DNA of 35,205 nt from an uncultured bacterium (GTDB taxonomy: Bacteria > Verrucomicrobiota > Kiritimatiellia > CAIVKH01). This document shows positions 1 through 6,614 of the stretch, one piece after another. The notes below the pieces were generated by a model that had not been told where the DNA came from, did not search any database, and saw only the letters and a program-made list of their open reading frames with translations. The first letter of the stretch is position 1; each line of letters begins with the position of its first letter. The stretch covers positions 1 through 35,205 of the forward strand of contig CAIVKH010000132.1 in assembly GCA_903906425.1 (NCBI GenBank), in the 5' to 3' direction. The translations under genes and the position numbers were made by a program.

Positions 1-293
1 CAAGCGGCCTCGCAACGGGTCATGGACTTGAACCGCAGACCTTCGGGATCAATCTCCGTGGCGAAGGCTGCCAGGTGCTCCTGGTTTGCGAAGAGGCCGG
101 GAGCGAAGCTGCCGAGCCACACGCCGTCCACATCCTTGCCCGTGATTCCTGCATCGGCAAGTGCTCCCTTCCCGGATTCGACAATGAGTTCGTAAATGGA
201 TTTCAGGTCCGTGAACACGCCGGTCTCATGGTTTCGCGTGACAAAAGAGCCGAATTTTGAATTGTATGCGCCGATTATGCTGGTTGTGCTCAT
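1..293 (-). CDS. thiolase family protein (acetyl-CoA acyltransferase), N-terminal part
   Basis: The first 97 codons of a thiolase read leftward and run off the window. The start begins MSTTSIIGAYNSKFG and continues with a helix-rich stretch ending in ...FKSMTRCEAA. In thiolases the motif (V/C)EAACASG carries the nucleophilic cysteine, so the window edge falls in that Cys codon. Thiolases cleave or form beta-ketoacyl-CoA in the cytoplasm. The ATG overlaps the stop of the upstream CoA-transferase B subunit by 4 bp (ATGA), which indicates translational coupling. Together the genes suggest acetoacetate or short-chain beta-keto acid activation followed by thiolysis. The N-terminal sequence is closer to the SCP-x type thiolases than to AtoB, but the catalytic His and second Cys are outside the window. 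Confidence 0.8.
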   Translation of the reverse strand, partial: MSTTSIIGAYNSKFGSFVTRNHETGVFTDLKSIYELIVESGKGALADAGITGKDVDGVWLGSFAPGLFANQEHLAAFATEIDPEGLRFKSMTRCEAA

Positions 294-979
294 GGTGTTT
301 CTTTCTTTGGTTGTGTGTCAATGGTTACGATGCGGCAATCATTGTTCACGATTATGTCGGCATCCGTCCGTTCCAGAATCCATGCGGGTGTGTACGGAGC
401 GAAGCATTCCGCCAGAAGGAACCGGCCGCCCAGCACCTCGAATACTCCAAGATCGGTGACAACTATGTTTACCTCGTGAAGGGCGGTAAGTGGCAGCGTG
501 CAGCGGCGCTTTAGTCGCGACGCGCCCGACGGCTGAAAGTGCAACGTGGCGGCGATGACAACCCGTGCGCCCGTGGTCAGATCCATGGCGCCGCCCATCC
601 CCGGCACCATCTTCCCCGGCACTTTGTAGTTGGCGAGGTTTCCTTCCTGATCCACTTCCAAAACGCCCAGCACAGAGTAATCCACATGACCGCCGCGGAT
701 GATGCCGAAGCTTGTGGCTGAGTCAAAGAAACTCGCGCCTGTCCAAATGGTCACCTGGGACCCGCCGGCGTCAATCAAATCCCTGTCAGCGCTTCCCTCG
801 GCCGGAGCGGGACCGATGCCCATGATGCCTATCTCGGACTGGAGCGCGATGCTGACATCCTTCGGGATATACTTCTGCACGAGTGTCGGCAGGCCGACGC
901 CAAGATTGATCACTTCTCCGGTCTTGAAAATGCCCGCGACGCGCTTGGCCACAATATTCTTATTGGCAATGTATTTCAT
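290..979 (-). CDS. 3-oxoacid CoA-transferase, beta subunit
   Basis: A 229-residue protein of the SCOT/AtoA family. It transfers CoA between succinyl-CoA or acetyl-CoA and a 3-oxoacid such as acetoacetate. The catalytic glutamate is visible at about residue 49 in ALQSEIGIMGIGP, preceded by the family motif LGVGLPTLV (26-34). The Gly-rich PGKMVPGMGGAMDL segment and CTLPLT/ITDLGVFEV-like C-terminal blocks are in the family order. Length is normal for a B subunit. It lies 12 nt downstream of the A subunit gene and overlaps the following thiolase start by 4 bp, so the three genes form one operon. Substrate preference cannot be read from the sequence. Confidence 0.92.
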   Translation of the reverse strand: MKYIANKNIVAKRVAGIFKTGEVINLGVGLPTLVQKYIPKDVSIALQSEIGIMGIGPAPAEGSADRDLIDAGGSQVTIWTGASFFDSATSFGIIRGGHVDYSVLGVLEVDQEGNLANYKVPGKMVPGMGGAMDLTTGARVVIAATLHFQPSGASRLKRRCTLPLTALHEVNIVVTDLGVFEVLGGRFLLAECFAPYTPAWILERTDADIIVNNDCRIVTIDTQPKKETP

Positions 980-991
980 AGTTACCTCAAA

Positions 992-1675
992 TCAGTCGAG
1001 TTGTTCAGCTTTGACCAGAAAGTCCACGAAGATCGAAGGCGTGTGAATATCATTGGGATCAATTTCACCCGTCTCGACGATTTCTTCCACCTCCGCGATG
1101 ACCAGCGCTGCTGCAGTTGCCATAAGCGGGTTGAAATTCCGGGCGGTTCCGTTGAAAACAAGATTTCCAGACTTGTCCGCTTTCCTGGCCTTGATAATCG
1201 CCACATCGGCCTTCATCGGAAGTTCAAGAAGATACGGCTTGTGCGCCACAACAATAACCTGCTTGCCGTTCGCCACCTCGGTTCCCACGCCGGTGGGTGT
1301 GAGAAAACCGCCAAGTCCCGCGCCGCCTGCGCGCACCTGCTCGGCAAGCGTTCCCTGCGGTATCAGTTCGACTTCCGTCTCACCGGCGTTCATCTGCCGC
1401 TGCGTTTCTTGGTTCGTCCCGATGTGACTGGCAATAATCTTCTTGAACTGCCTGCCTTGAATCAGATGAGCCACGCCGCTAATCTTGCCAGACTTGAAAT
1501 CGTGGACAGCCGTGTCGTTGCAAATCAGCGTCAGGTTCTTCGTGCCCTTAGCTTTCAATGCCAAAATAATGGTGTGCGGAGAGCCGCAATTCAGGAAGCC
1601 GCCAACCATCAGGCAGTCCCCCTCTTTGATTTTTCCAGCGGCATCCGCCGCGGATATAACCGGTTTTTCAATCAT
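992..1675 (-). CDS. 3-oxoacid CoA-transferase, alpha subunit
   Basis: A 227-residue protein of the SCOT/AtoD family, the partner of the following B subunit. It shows the A-subunit nucleotide/CoA-binding block EGDCLMVGGFLNCGSP near the N-terminus, and the conserved IPQGTLAEQVRAGGAGLGGFLTPTGVGT segment in the middle (written here only as family landmarks of 20 residues or fewer: IPQGTLAEQVRAGG, then GFLTPTGVGT). The start MIEKPVISAADAA was chosen because AAGGA lies about 8 nt upstream. A longer reading with 28 extra residues lacks family resemblance. It is the first gene of the CoA-transferase/thiolase operon, and the 209 nt upstream hold no gene I trust. Confidence 0.92.
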   Translation of the reverse strand: MIEKPVISAADAAGKIKEGDCLMVGGFLNCGSPHTIILALKAKGTKNLTLICNDTAVHDFKSGKISGVAHLIQGRQFKKIIASHIGTNQETQRQMNAGETEVELIPQGTLAEQVRAGGAGLGGFLTPTGVGTEVANGKQVIVVAHKPYLLELPMKADVAIIKARKADKSGNLVFNGTARNFNPLMATAAALVIAEVEEIVETGEIDPNDIHTPSIFVDFLVKAEQLD

Positions 1676-1884
1676 CGTATATTCCTTCGTTAGACTCTTT
1701 CGTTGTGGACTGCGCGATTTCCAGGCGGCGTCCCATGCCATCGGAGTATTGGTACACAAGGCGTCCGCTGTCGGTTATCAGATCCATGAACACTAACGCT
1801 TCCGTGATGCCACCAGAACGGCACGTAAGGTTCTTTTGTTTTTGCACAACATCACTCACATAAGAGAACTCACCGGGGCCGGAA
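1676..1884. other. intergenic region, no confident gene
   Basis: This 209-nt gap separates the oxidoreductase stop from the CoA-transferase start. A minus-strand frame (stop near 1668, start 1859, 63 codons) overlaps the CoA-transferase start and has no family resemblance or convincing ribosome-binding site. It is more likely the leader region. No copy of the stress promoter dyad occurs here, so the CoA-transferase operon appears to be regulated separately from its neighbours. Confidence 0.5.
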
Positions 1885-2931
1885 TCAGGTCAGCTCTACC
1901 ACCATCTTGCCTATATTCTGTCCTTGGAAAAGCCCGATGAATGCGCCCACCGCATTTTCGATACCGCTCACGATGGTCTCTCTACTCTTGAGACTTCCTG
2001 CCCGGAAATATCCGCCAACGATTTTCTCAAATTCGGCCTGATGTCCCAGCCAGTCGCGAACCATGAAACCTTTCATGGTCAATCGCTTGGTTGTTATGTT
2101 GAACAGATTGGAAGGGCCGGGCCGAGGCTTTTCCTCGTTGTAGCCGGAGATGCCACCACAGGCAATGATGCGGCCATTGACACGCAAAGCTGATAGCGCA
2201 GCTTCCAGCGCTTCGCCTCCGACATTATCAAAATAGACGTCTATGCCATCTGGTGCGGCCAGAGTCAGTTGTTCGAGAAGAGGGCCGTCTTTGTAATTGA
2301 AGGCGGCATCAAAGCCGCATTCGTCGCGCAGAAAGCTGACTTTTCCAGCCGAACCGGTAGATCCGATAACGCGACAACCACGCAGTTTCGCGAGTTGTCC
2401 AGCTATATGGCCGACCGCGCCGGCCGCTCCAGAAACAAAGACAACCTCGCCAGATTTGACGTCCATCAGGTTAAATCCAACCCATGCGGTCATGCCCGGC
2501 ATGCCGAGGGCGCTAAGATAGACTGAGAGCGGATGGACTTCGCAGATTATCTGGCGCAGATCTTTCGGCGAAGCAATGAAGTATTCGCGCCAACCAAAGT
2601 TGGAAGTGACGCCATCGCCGGGCTTGAATTCTTTGGCACGCGACGCGATGACTTCGCCGACAGCTCCGCCGTCGAGTGGTTTGTTCAACATGAACGGCTC
2701 AATATACGAGTGCCCGTCGTTCATCCGTCCGCGCATGTACGGGTCAACCGACATAAACAGGTTACGTACGAGCACCTGCTCATCTTGCAGCGGACCCACT
2801 TCTGTATGCGCAAGGGTGAAGTTGGCCGGGATGGGCATCCCGTGAGGGCGGGAGGTTAGTCTGATTTCCCGGCTGGTAACATGTGATACATAAGTAACCT
2901 GGCTTGACGGGTCATTGACAGTGGTATTCAT
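1885..2931 (-). CDS. NADPH-dependent oxidoreductase, MDR superfamily (curcumin reductase / alkenal reductase-like)
   Basis: A 348-residue zinc-free medium-chain dehydrogenase/reductase of the CurA/PTGR type. These enzymes reduce the double bond of alpha,beta-unsaturated ketones and aldehydes with NADPH, which detoxifies lipid-peroxidation products. Landmarks are VRNLFMSVDPYMRGRM (catalytic-domain signature, about 55-70) and the cofactor loop VSGAAGAVGHIAGQLAK (about 168-184), then GCRVIGSTGSAGK. The C-terminus reads FMVRDWLGHQAEF and QNIGKMVVEL as in family members. Length is typical. It starts only 7 nt after the stop of the iron-permease-like gene, which places it at the end of the stress operon that begins at 5036. 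Confidence 0.9.
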   Translation of the reverse strand: MNTTVNDPSSQVTYVSHVTSREIRLTSRPHGMPIPANFTLAHTEVGPLQDEQVLVRNLFMSVDPYMRGRMNDGHSYIEPFMLNKPLDGGAVGEVIASRAKEFKPGDGVTSNFGWREYFIASPKDLRQIICEVHPLSVYLSALGMPGMTAWVGFNLMDVKSGEVVFVSGAAGAVGHIAGQLAKLRGCRVIGSTGSAGKVSFLRDECGFDAAFNYKDGPLLEQLTLAAPDGIDVYFDNVGGEALEAALSALRVNGRIIACGGISGYNEEKPRPGPSNLFNITTKRLTMKGFMVRDWLGHQAEFEKIVGGYFRAGSLKSRETIVSGIENAVGAFIGLFQGQNIGKMVVELT

Positions 2932-2938
2932 AATTGCA

Positions 2939-3514
2939 TTACCGTTCCGGGATGATCATAGTTGTGCAAGGTGAGCCGTCCAGTGTGGTCGCTTCATTGC
3001 TGGCGCTGCGTACTAATTGGGCAGAAGCGGGAGTTGTTCCGGCGATCACAGCTTCTTGGTTGGTATCTGTTCGGATGAATTCTGATGTCTGGCCGGTGCC
3101 AGATTCTTCTCTTGCCTTTCGGGCCAGTCTCTCAAAGCGTGCCTTGATTCGATCAAGGTCGTCCTCGGACAATTCCTCGATGTCCAGCAATGAGTTATGC
3201 GCCGTCTTCGTGGCACGAATCAATTCATCCAGCTTTAACTGGACGGCTTCACTCTCCCGGTTCTGTGCGTTACGAATCAGGAATATCATCAAGAAAGTTA
3301 TAATGGTGGCGACCGTGTTGATAACTAGCAGCCATGTGTTGTTGAAGTGAAGAAGGGGGCCAGCCAGCGCCCAGATCACAATTGTGCAGATGGCGAGGGC
3401 AAAAGCTGCGGGATGTCCACTTGTCCGCACAACCGTCTTGGCAAATTTCTGAAAGCTGCCCAATAATCGGGCACCCATAAGCCGTTCTAACTTTGGCACG
3501 CCATTGGCACTCAT
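2939..3514 (-). CDS. low-affinity iron permease-family membrane protein
   Basis: A 191-residue protein. The N-terminal half has two hydrophobic segments (about 36-56, HPAAFALAICTIVIWALAGP, and about 62-81, LLVINTVATIITFLMIFLI) followed by RNAQNRESEAVQLKLDELI. This pattern is characteristic of the 'low affinity iron permease' family (PF04120). Despite the family name, bacterial members are not proven iron transporters. The C-terminal 90 residues are charged, then low-complexity. The ATG at 3514 overlaps the stop of a possible 27-codon ORF by 4 bp. Starting four bases earlier at 3518 gives a different, unsupported frame. It is the penultimate gene of the PRC-barrel stress operon. Confidence 0.8.
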   Translation of the reverse strand: MSANGVPKLERLMGARLLGSFQKFAKTVVRTSGHPAAFALAICTIVIWALAGPLLHFNNTWLLVINTVATIITFLMIFLIRNAQNRESEAVQLKLDELIRATKTAHNSLLDIEELSEDDLDRIKARFERLARKAREESGTGQTSEFIRTDTNQEAVIAGTTPASAQLVRSASNEATTLDGSPCTTMIIPER

Positions 3515-3594
3515 TCATCCACCCTGGTCAACCGATTCCACGAGTCGTTCAAACTGGCCATCGAATTGATGAAGCCAGCTTTTATCCGATTCAT
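3511..3594 (-). CDS. possible 27-residue coupling peptide
   Basis: A short minus-strand frame starting ATG at 3594 with AAGGA 6 nt upstream. It encodes 27 residues beginning MNRIKAGFINSMASL. Its TGA overlaps the ATG of the iron-permease-like gene (ATGA, 3511-3514), an arrangement typical of translational coupling. The peptide has no recognisable family and may serve only to deliver ribosomes to the next gene. The good Shine-Dalgarno spacing and the exact overlap argue for translation, and the short length argues for caution. Confidence 0.35.
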   Translation of the reverse strand: MNRIKAGFINSMASLNDSWNRLTRVDE

Positions 3595-3656
3595 TTGTGT
3601 TCCTTGGCTGAATGCCGGGATGGAAGTCTTTCTTTACGCCTGGATCGATCTGGCGT

Positions 3657-3884
3657 TCATTGCTGCGTGGCCTGACTTTGCCAGTTAGAGCGCAGATGTT
3701 CGGAGTGCTTTGTTAACCGCCGCCGAATGGTGACGAGTCTCCGGTCGGAAAGCATTTGCAATTCCATTGCGTCCGCCAAGCGCTGCTTCATGAGCGCGCG
3801 TAGTTCCGACCAGCGGCTCAGGCTATTGCTTCCGGCCTTTTCATTTTCGGTCGCATCCGTGAGTATGTCGTTGAGCATTCTCAT
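3657..3884 (-). CDS. small helical protein of unknown function
   Basis: A 75-residue hydrophilic protein beginning MRMLNDILTDATENEKAG, rich in Arg, Leu and Glu and predicted mostly helical. I do not recognise the family. AGGAAGGA sits about 9 nt before the ATG, a strong ribosome-binding site. It lies 50 nt after the PRC-barrel gene and 62 nt before the possible coupling peptide, on the same strand, so it is probably an internal member of the stress operon. It has no cysteines, signal peptide or membrane segment. Confidence 0.6.
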   Translation of the reverse strand: MRMLNDILTDATENEKAGSNSLSRWSELRALMKQRLADAMELQMLSDRRLVTIRRRLTKHSEHLRSNWQSQATQQ

Positions 3885-3934
3885 ATGGTTTAATCCTTCC
3901 TTCTCACTTTTCCTGATTCATTTTGTTCGCCTTT

Positions 3935-4651
3935 TCAAATCCTTGCAATAACCGGAGCCAGAGGCTGTACGGAACTTTGCACGACGGTATCCCTGTTCAA
4001 ATCTACGAACACTGTAGATTCCTCGAAGCTGATCCGCTCAACTTCACTCGTCGGAATTTGCACTTCTCTTCCTGAAAGCCAATGACCGGTTTTGATGACC
4101 AGCGAACGGATCGACCAACTCTCATCGTCCATCACGAAATCACAAAGTTGGCCAATCAGTTCTGCGCCATCCTTGATATGGTAACCGGTGACGGCCTGGG
4201 CGCTTCGCAGGTGTACATCAGGCCGGTCCGTTTGCATTCCGCCGGCCGTGGAAGGTTCGCCAGCAGGCTGTATTGCCGGCTGATGTAATATTGGAAAACC
4301 AGTCATGCCCCACAGCCCGCTGCCCTGCCAGTAATATGGCCAGCCATAATAGCGGTAATACTCTTCTTCGTATTGTCGTGATACAGGCTTGTGAAGTTCG
4401 ATCGAGGGACTGTCCTCAATTTGCTTGCGGGTCAGATTCACGAGCAACGGTTTCCCATCCTCGCTCAGACGGCCAAAGGCATGGGGAGAAATAAGCACCT
4501 GTCGCCCCGTCAACCAGGAACCGGTATCCGCAATCACATAGCGAACCGCCCAGTTCTTGTCGTCAAAATAGAAATCCTTCAAATGCCCGATTTCGCCGTC
4601 TGTCGCCCCGATTTTGCATCCGTAGAGATGTTTCATGTTTTGCATCGTCAT
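3935..4651 (-). CDS. protein with two PRC-barrel domains
   Basis: A 238-residue protein with two PRC-barrel domains. The first (about residues 5-75) contains GCKIGATDGEIGHLKDFYFD and WLTGRQVLISPHAF. The second (about 155-225) repeats the plan with KDGAELIGQLCDFVMDD and WLSGREVQIPTSEV. The two are joined by a Tyr/Trp/Gly-rich linker around YYRYYGWPYYWQGSG. PRC barrels are small beta domains found in ribosome maturation factors, photosynthetic reaction centres and many stress proteins, and the function of tandem forms is unknown. The start MTMQNMKHLYG was chosen because AAAGG precedes it and its ATG overlaps the stop of the preceding small gene by 4 bp. An 8-residue longer start is possible. 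Confidence 0.85.
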   Translation of the reverse strand: MTMQNMKHLYGCKIGATDGEIGHLKDFYFDDKNWAVRYVIADTGSWLTGRQVLISPHAFGRLSEDGKPLLVNLTRKQIEDSPSIELHKPVSRQYEEEYYRYYGWPYYWQGSGLWGMTGFPILHQPAIQPAGEPSTAGGMQTDRPDVHLRSAQAVTGYHIKDGAELIGQLCDFVMDDESWSIRSLVIKTGHWLSGREVQIPTSEVERISFEESTVFVDLNRDTVVQSSVQPLAPVIARI

Positions 4652-4800
4652 TTTGCCTTTCTTGAATTCTTCCAATCGTCCATTTCATCGTGAGGGATTT
4701 TCACGACGGGCAGTTTTCGCCGGCTGGGCCACCCCGGCATTTTGCCAATCACTATGAGACCCATGATTGTCACTAGAGCAGTTACCAAAATAATATGCAT
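4648..4800 (-). CDS. small single-span membrane protein
   Basis: A 50-residue protein with an N-terminal hydrophobic helix (MHIILVTALVTIMGLIVIGK) followed by a basic, soluble tail (PGWPSRRKLPVVKIPHDEMD and on). GGAG lies 9 nt upstream of the ATG at 4800. Its stop overlaps the start of the PRC-barrel gene by 4 bp, so the two are coupled. No family was recognised. It lies 38 nt downstream of the Thivi_2564-like gene in the operon driven by the promoter at 5107-5126. Confidence 0.6.
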   Translation of the reverse strand: MHIILVTALVTIMGLIVIGKMPGWPSRRKLPVVKIPHDEMDDWKNSRKAK

Positions 4801-4838
4801 TTTAATATAACTCCGATTTGTGTGGTTTATGCAAACGG

Positions 4839-5036
4839 CTACCGGATCTGCGGGACGCGGATTTCGCCTGCGTGGTTGAGAATGCCAAAGGCATAGAGCA
4901 GCCAGATCACGACGCAGACCGTGACGGCTATGTTGAGGATCTTCTTGATCTTCCCGTCCATCGGGACGTAGGTGTTGACAGCCCACAATAACACTCCAAT
5001 GACAATCAGAGTGACGGCTAAAGATATCAGTGACAT
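4839..5036 (-). CDS. Thivi_2564-family small membrane protein
   Basis: A 65-residue integral membrane protein with two hydrophobic helices separated by a short polar turn. It reads MSLISLAVTLIVIGVLLWAV, then NTYVPMDGKIKKILNI, then a second hydrophobic segment. The NTYxPMDxKIKKIL turn between two helices is the hallmark of the Thivi_2564 family. Its function is unknown and members often sit beside stress genes. The start at 5036 was chosen over an upstream ATG because GAGG precedes it at normal spacing and the family begins MSLI. It is the first gene of a six- or seven-gene operon, with a predicted 38-nt leader from the stress promoter at 5107. Confidence 0.85.
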   Translation of the reverse strand: MSLISLAVTLIVIGVLLWAVNTYVPMDGKIKKILNIAVTVCVVIWLLYAFGILNHAGEIRVPQIR

Positions 5037-5106
5037 ATATAACCTCGAATTTGAATGAATGCTTTGTTTCTCATGTCGCAAACGTAACCCGGAGAGCAGA
5101 AGGGCA

Positions 5107-5126
5107 CCATGGGGTGTTTCCCTACC
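5107..5126 (-). promoter_or_regulatory. stress-dyad promoter S1 (Thivi_2564/PRC-barrel operon)
   Basis: Read on the minus strand this is GGTAGGGAAACACCCCATGG. Exactly 20 nt separate its end from a -10-like hexamer TACGTT. The predicted +1 is near 5074, 38 nt before the ATG at 5036. The dyad GGGA/T-N3-ACCC would be centred near -43. Confidence 0.75.
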
Positions 5127-5260
5127 ATCAATTGGGAAATCAATCCCGGCGGCAACGAACTTAGCATGTAGAACGCCGGCTGGTCTTCAAGTGCCGTGTG
5201 AAAGGTATTGATCAGGTCGAACAACTTCCGGGCATTTCCCGATCATAATTGCAAAGACGA

Positions 5261-5557
5261 TCAAGCGTCGTCTTCCAAATCTTCTTCCGGAATATCGTCT
5301 TTTTCCTCGGCGGCCAGATCAGCGGCGGTGTCCTTTGCGAGGACTTCATCAAGATTTCCGACATCGTCGAAATCATTCCGTTCCTCGTGATCGGGCGCTT
5401 CTGTCTCTTCGGCTTCCATCGGGCAGGAAGCCGAGGCAACGGGGCACGAGCCAGTATATTCCTGTTTGCACCGACGGCACATCTTGACCTGCTCCCCGGC
5501 ATACACCGTGTCATCGTCTTCAGGATCAAATTTCTTGCTCCGCATGTGCGCTATCAT
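5261..5557 (-). CDS. acidic protein with four-cysteine zinc-ribbon-like motif
   Basis: A 98-residue protein. Cysteines at 27, 30, 38 and 45 (CRRCKQEYTGSC, then a further CP) could bind zinc as a small ribbon. The C-terminal half is strongly acidic (EEKDDIPEEDLEDDA at the end). I know of no named family. AGGA lies upstream of the ATG at 5557, and a second in-frame ATG four codons later is also possible. It follows the CsbD gene by 50 nt on the same strand and is probably cotranscribed from the S2 promoter. The next promoter, S1, begins about 135 nt after its stop. Confidence 0.65.
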   Translation of the reverse strand: MIAHMRSKKFDPEDDDTVYAGEQVKMCRRCKQEYTGSCPVASASCPMEAEETEAPDHEERNDFDDVGNLDEVLAKDTAADLAAEEKDDIPEEDLEDDA

Positions 5558-5607
5558 ATGTCACGGTCCTGAGATGCCCGGTAATCAGTCTCAATTCCCG
5601 CAAGGGT

Positions 5608-5856
5608 TTACAGTGAACCGGACCCCGCTACAGCACGCCTTTTCGCGTTGCAAACAGCCTCTTGCGCCAAGTTCTTCGCATCGTCCACGATCTTCCGGGC
5701 TGCATCCTTGGCTTGCCGCACGTTCTTTTGGGCAGTCTGTTTGACATGACCCACGGCTTGGTCAGACCTACCCTTGGCACGTAGCCGGTCATTGCCGGTC
5801 AGCGCCCCCGCCGCTTCCTCGATGCGCCCCTTCACCACTTGTGTTGTACCCTTCAT
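5608..5856 (-). CDS. CsbD family stress protein
   Basis: An 82-residue hydrophilic helical protein. The N-terminal half matches CsbD: MKGTTQVVKGRIEEAAGALT, then GNDRLRAKGRSDQAVGHVKQ. CsbD-like proteins are abundant general stress proteins whose biochemical role is unknown. In Bacillus they belong to the sigma-B regulon. The C-terminal part is an Ala/Lys-rich helix that extends beyond the usual 60-70 residues. I chose the start at 5856 because the family begins there and AAAGAG precedes it. An upstream in-frame ATG at 5889 would add 11 residues. A second CsbD gene lies at 25946-26113. Confidence 0.9.
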   Translation of the reverse strand: MKGTTQVVKGRIEEAAGALTGNDRLRAKGRSDQAVGHVKQTAQKNVRQAKDAARKIVDDAKNLAQEAVCNAKRRAVAGSGSL

Positions 5857-5943
5857 AATGCTGACTCTTTCTTTGCTATTGTGCTCCATACCCGCTCTTT
5901 TGCTTATCACTGAGCACAAGTTACGCGATGCGCTGGTCTCGTG

Positions 5944-5963
5944 CTATGGGGTGTTACCCTGCC
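5944..5963 (-). promoter_or_regulatory. stress-dyad promoter S2 (csbD operon)
   Basis: Minus-strand reading GGCAGGGTAACACCCCATAG, followed after 20 nt by TAACTT. The predicted +1 is near 5911, 55 nt before the CsbD start at 5856. The inverted palindrome pair at 5984-6030 begins 20 nt upstream of the motif, the same distance as at S4. Confidence 0.8.
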
Positions 5964-5983
5964 AATTGAGCCGTCACCATAAC

Positions 5984-6030
5984 TTCCAATGATTGGAAAC
6001 CAGCGCTGTGTGAATTTCCAATCATTGGAA
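5984..6030. repeat. 32-bp-phased palindrome pair, copy 1
   Basis: TTCCAATGATTGGAA at 5984-5998 and its reverse complement TTCCAATCATTGGAA at 6016-6030, start-to-start spacing 32 bp. It lies 46 nt beyond the stop of the response regulator gene and 20 nt upstream of promoter S2. It could act as a terminator for the first, a regulator site for the second, or both. Confidence 0.9.
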
Positions 6031-6076
6031 GCATCGTGCTTGACGCTGCGGATCCCTGCTGATTCTGCGAGCATTG

Positions 6077-6580
6077 CTATAAGATATAAAGGTTGCTTTC
6101 ATCGGCGAACGCTCCACATCCGCCGTGCATTCGGGCCGGAATTATTCCATCACAAGCTGCGCGAAGAACTTTCTTCACCATTCTGATCAGATCGCCGATG
6201 GTATAGGGCTTGAGCAGCGTGGCGGCAGGCCGGAGATTGGGATGGCGGATAAATTCATCGTGGGGCAATGCGCCCGCAGCCATGATGACCGGCACATGGA
6301 TGCGAGCGGCACGAAGTTTCTTGAGCAATTCAATGCCTGACATTTTCGGCATGTCATTGTCGGTAATCAGGAGATGATATCCGTTGACATGAAGTGCGTC
6401 CCATGCGGCAGATCCGTCTTCGGCCGCGTCCACCTGATAGCCGGAACGCTTCAGTGCTTCGGTGCTGAGCCGGCGGATGCCATGATCGTCGTCCACCACG
6501 AGAATGCGGTGTGGCGGAACGGCCTGGAATTGAAGTGATGTGCAGGCCGGCTCTCTTGCTTGCAAAATGGGTTCATTCAT
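6077..6580 (-). CDS. single-domain response regulator
   Basis: A 167-residue protein that is essentially one receiver domain. The acidic pair is in ILVVDDDHGIRR, the phosphoacceptor Asp in LLITDNDMPKMSG, and the conserved Lys in TLLKPYTIGDLIRMVKK. There is no output domain, so it acts by protein contact or as a phosphate relay. The N-terminal 30 residues are not conserved, and the C-terminal tail after the REC fold carries extra cysteines. The start MNEPILQ at 6580 lies 34 nt after the stop of the PAS kinase, and the longer open frame reads back into the kinase gene and is rejected. Operon partnership makes the kinase its likely phosphodonor. Confidence 0.88.
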   Translation of the reverse strand: MNEPILQAREPACTSLQFQAVPPHRILVVDDDHGIRRLSTEALKRSGYQVDAAEDGSAAWDALHVNGYHLLITDNDMPKMSGIELLKKLRAARIHVPVIMAAGALPHDEFIRHPNLRPAATLLKPYTIGDLIRMVKKVLRAACDGIIPARMHGGCGAFADESNLYIL

Positions 6581-6614
6581 GGTGCGACAGATTCGTTGGA
6601 AGGTCTGGCGGTTT

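Noticed and set aside
1001..1693. A 230-codon plus-strand frame
   Set aside because: Antisense shadow of the CoA-transferase alpha subunit, which has strong family motifs.
5027..5224. A 65-codon minus-strand frame starting with TTG
   Set aside because: It runs across promoter S1 and the start of the Thivi_2564-like gene; its reading MFDLINTFH... is not known to me. The promoter explains the sequence better.
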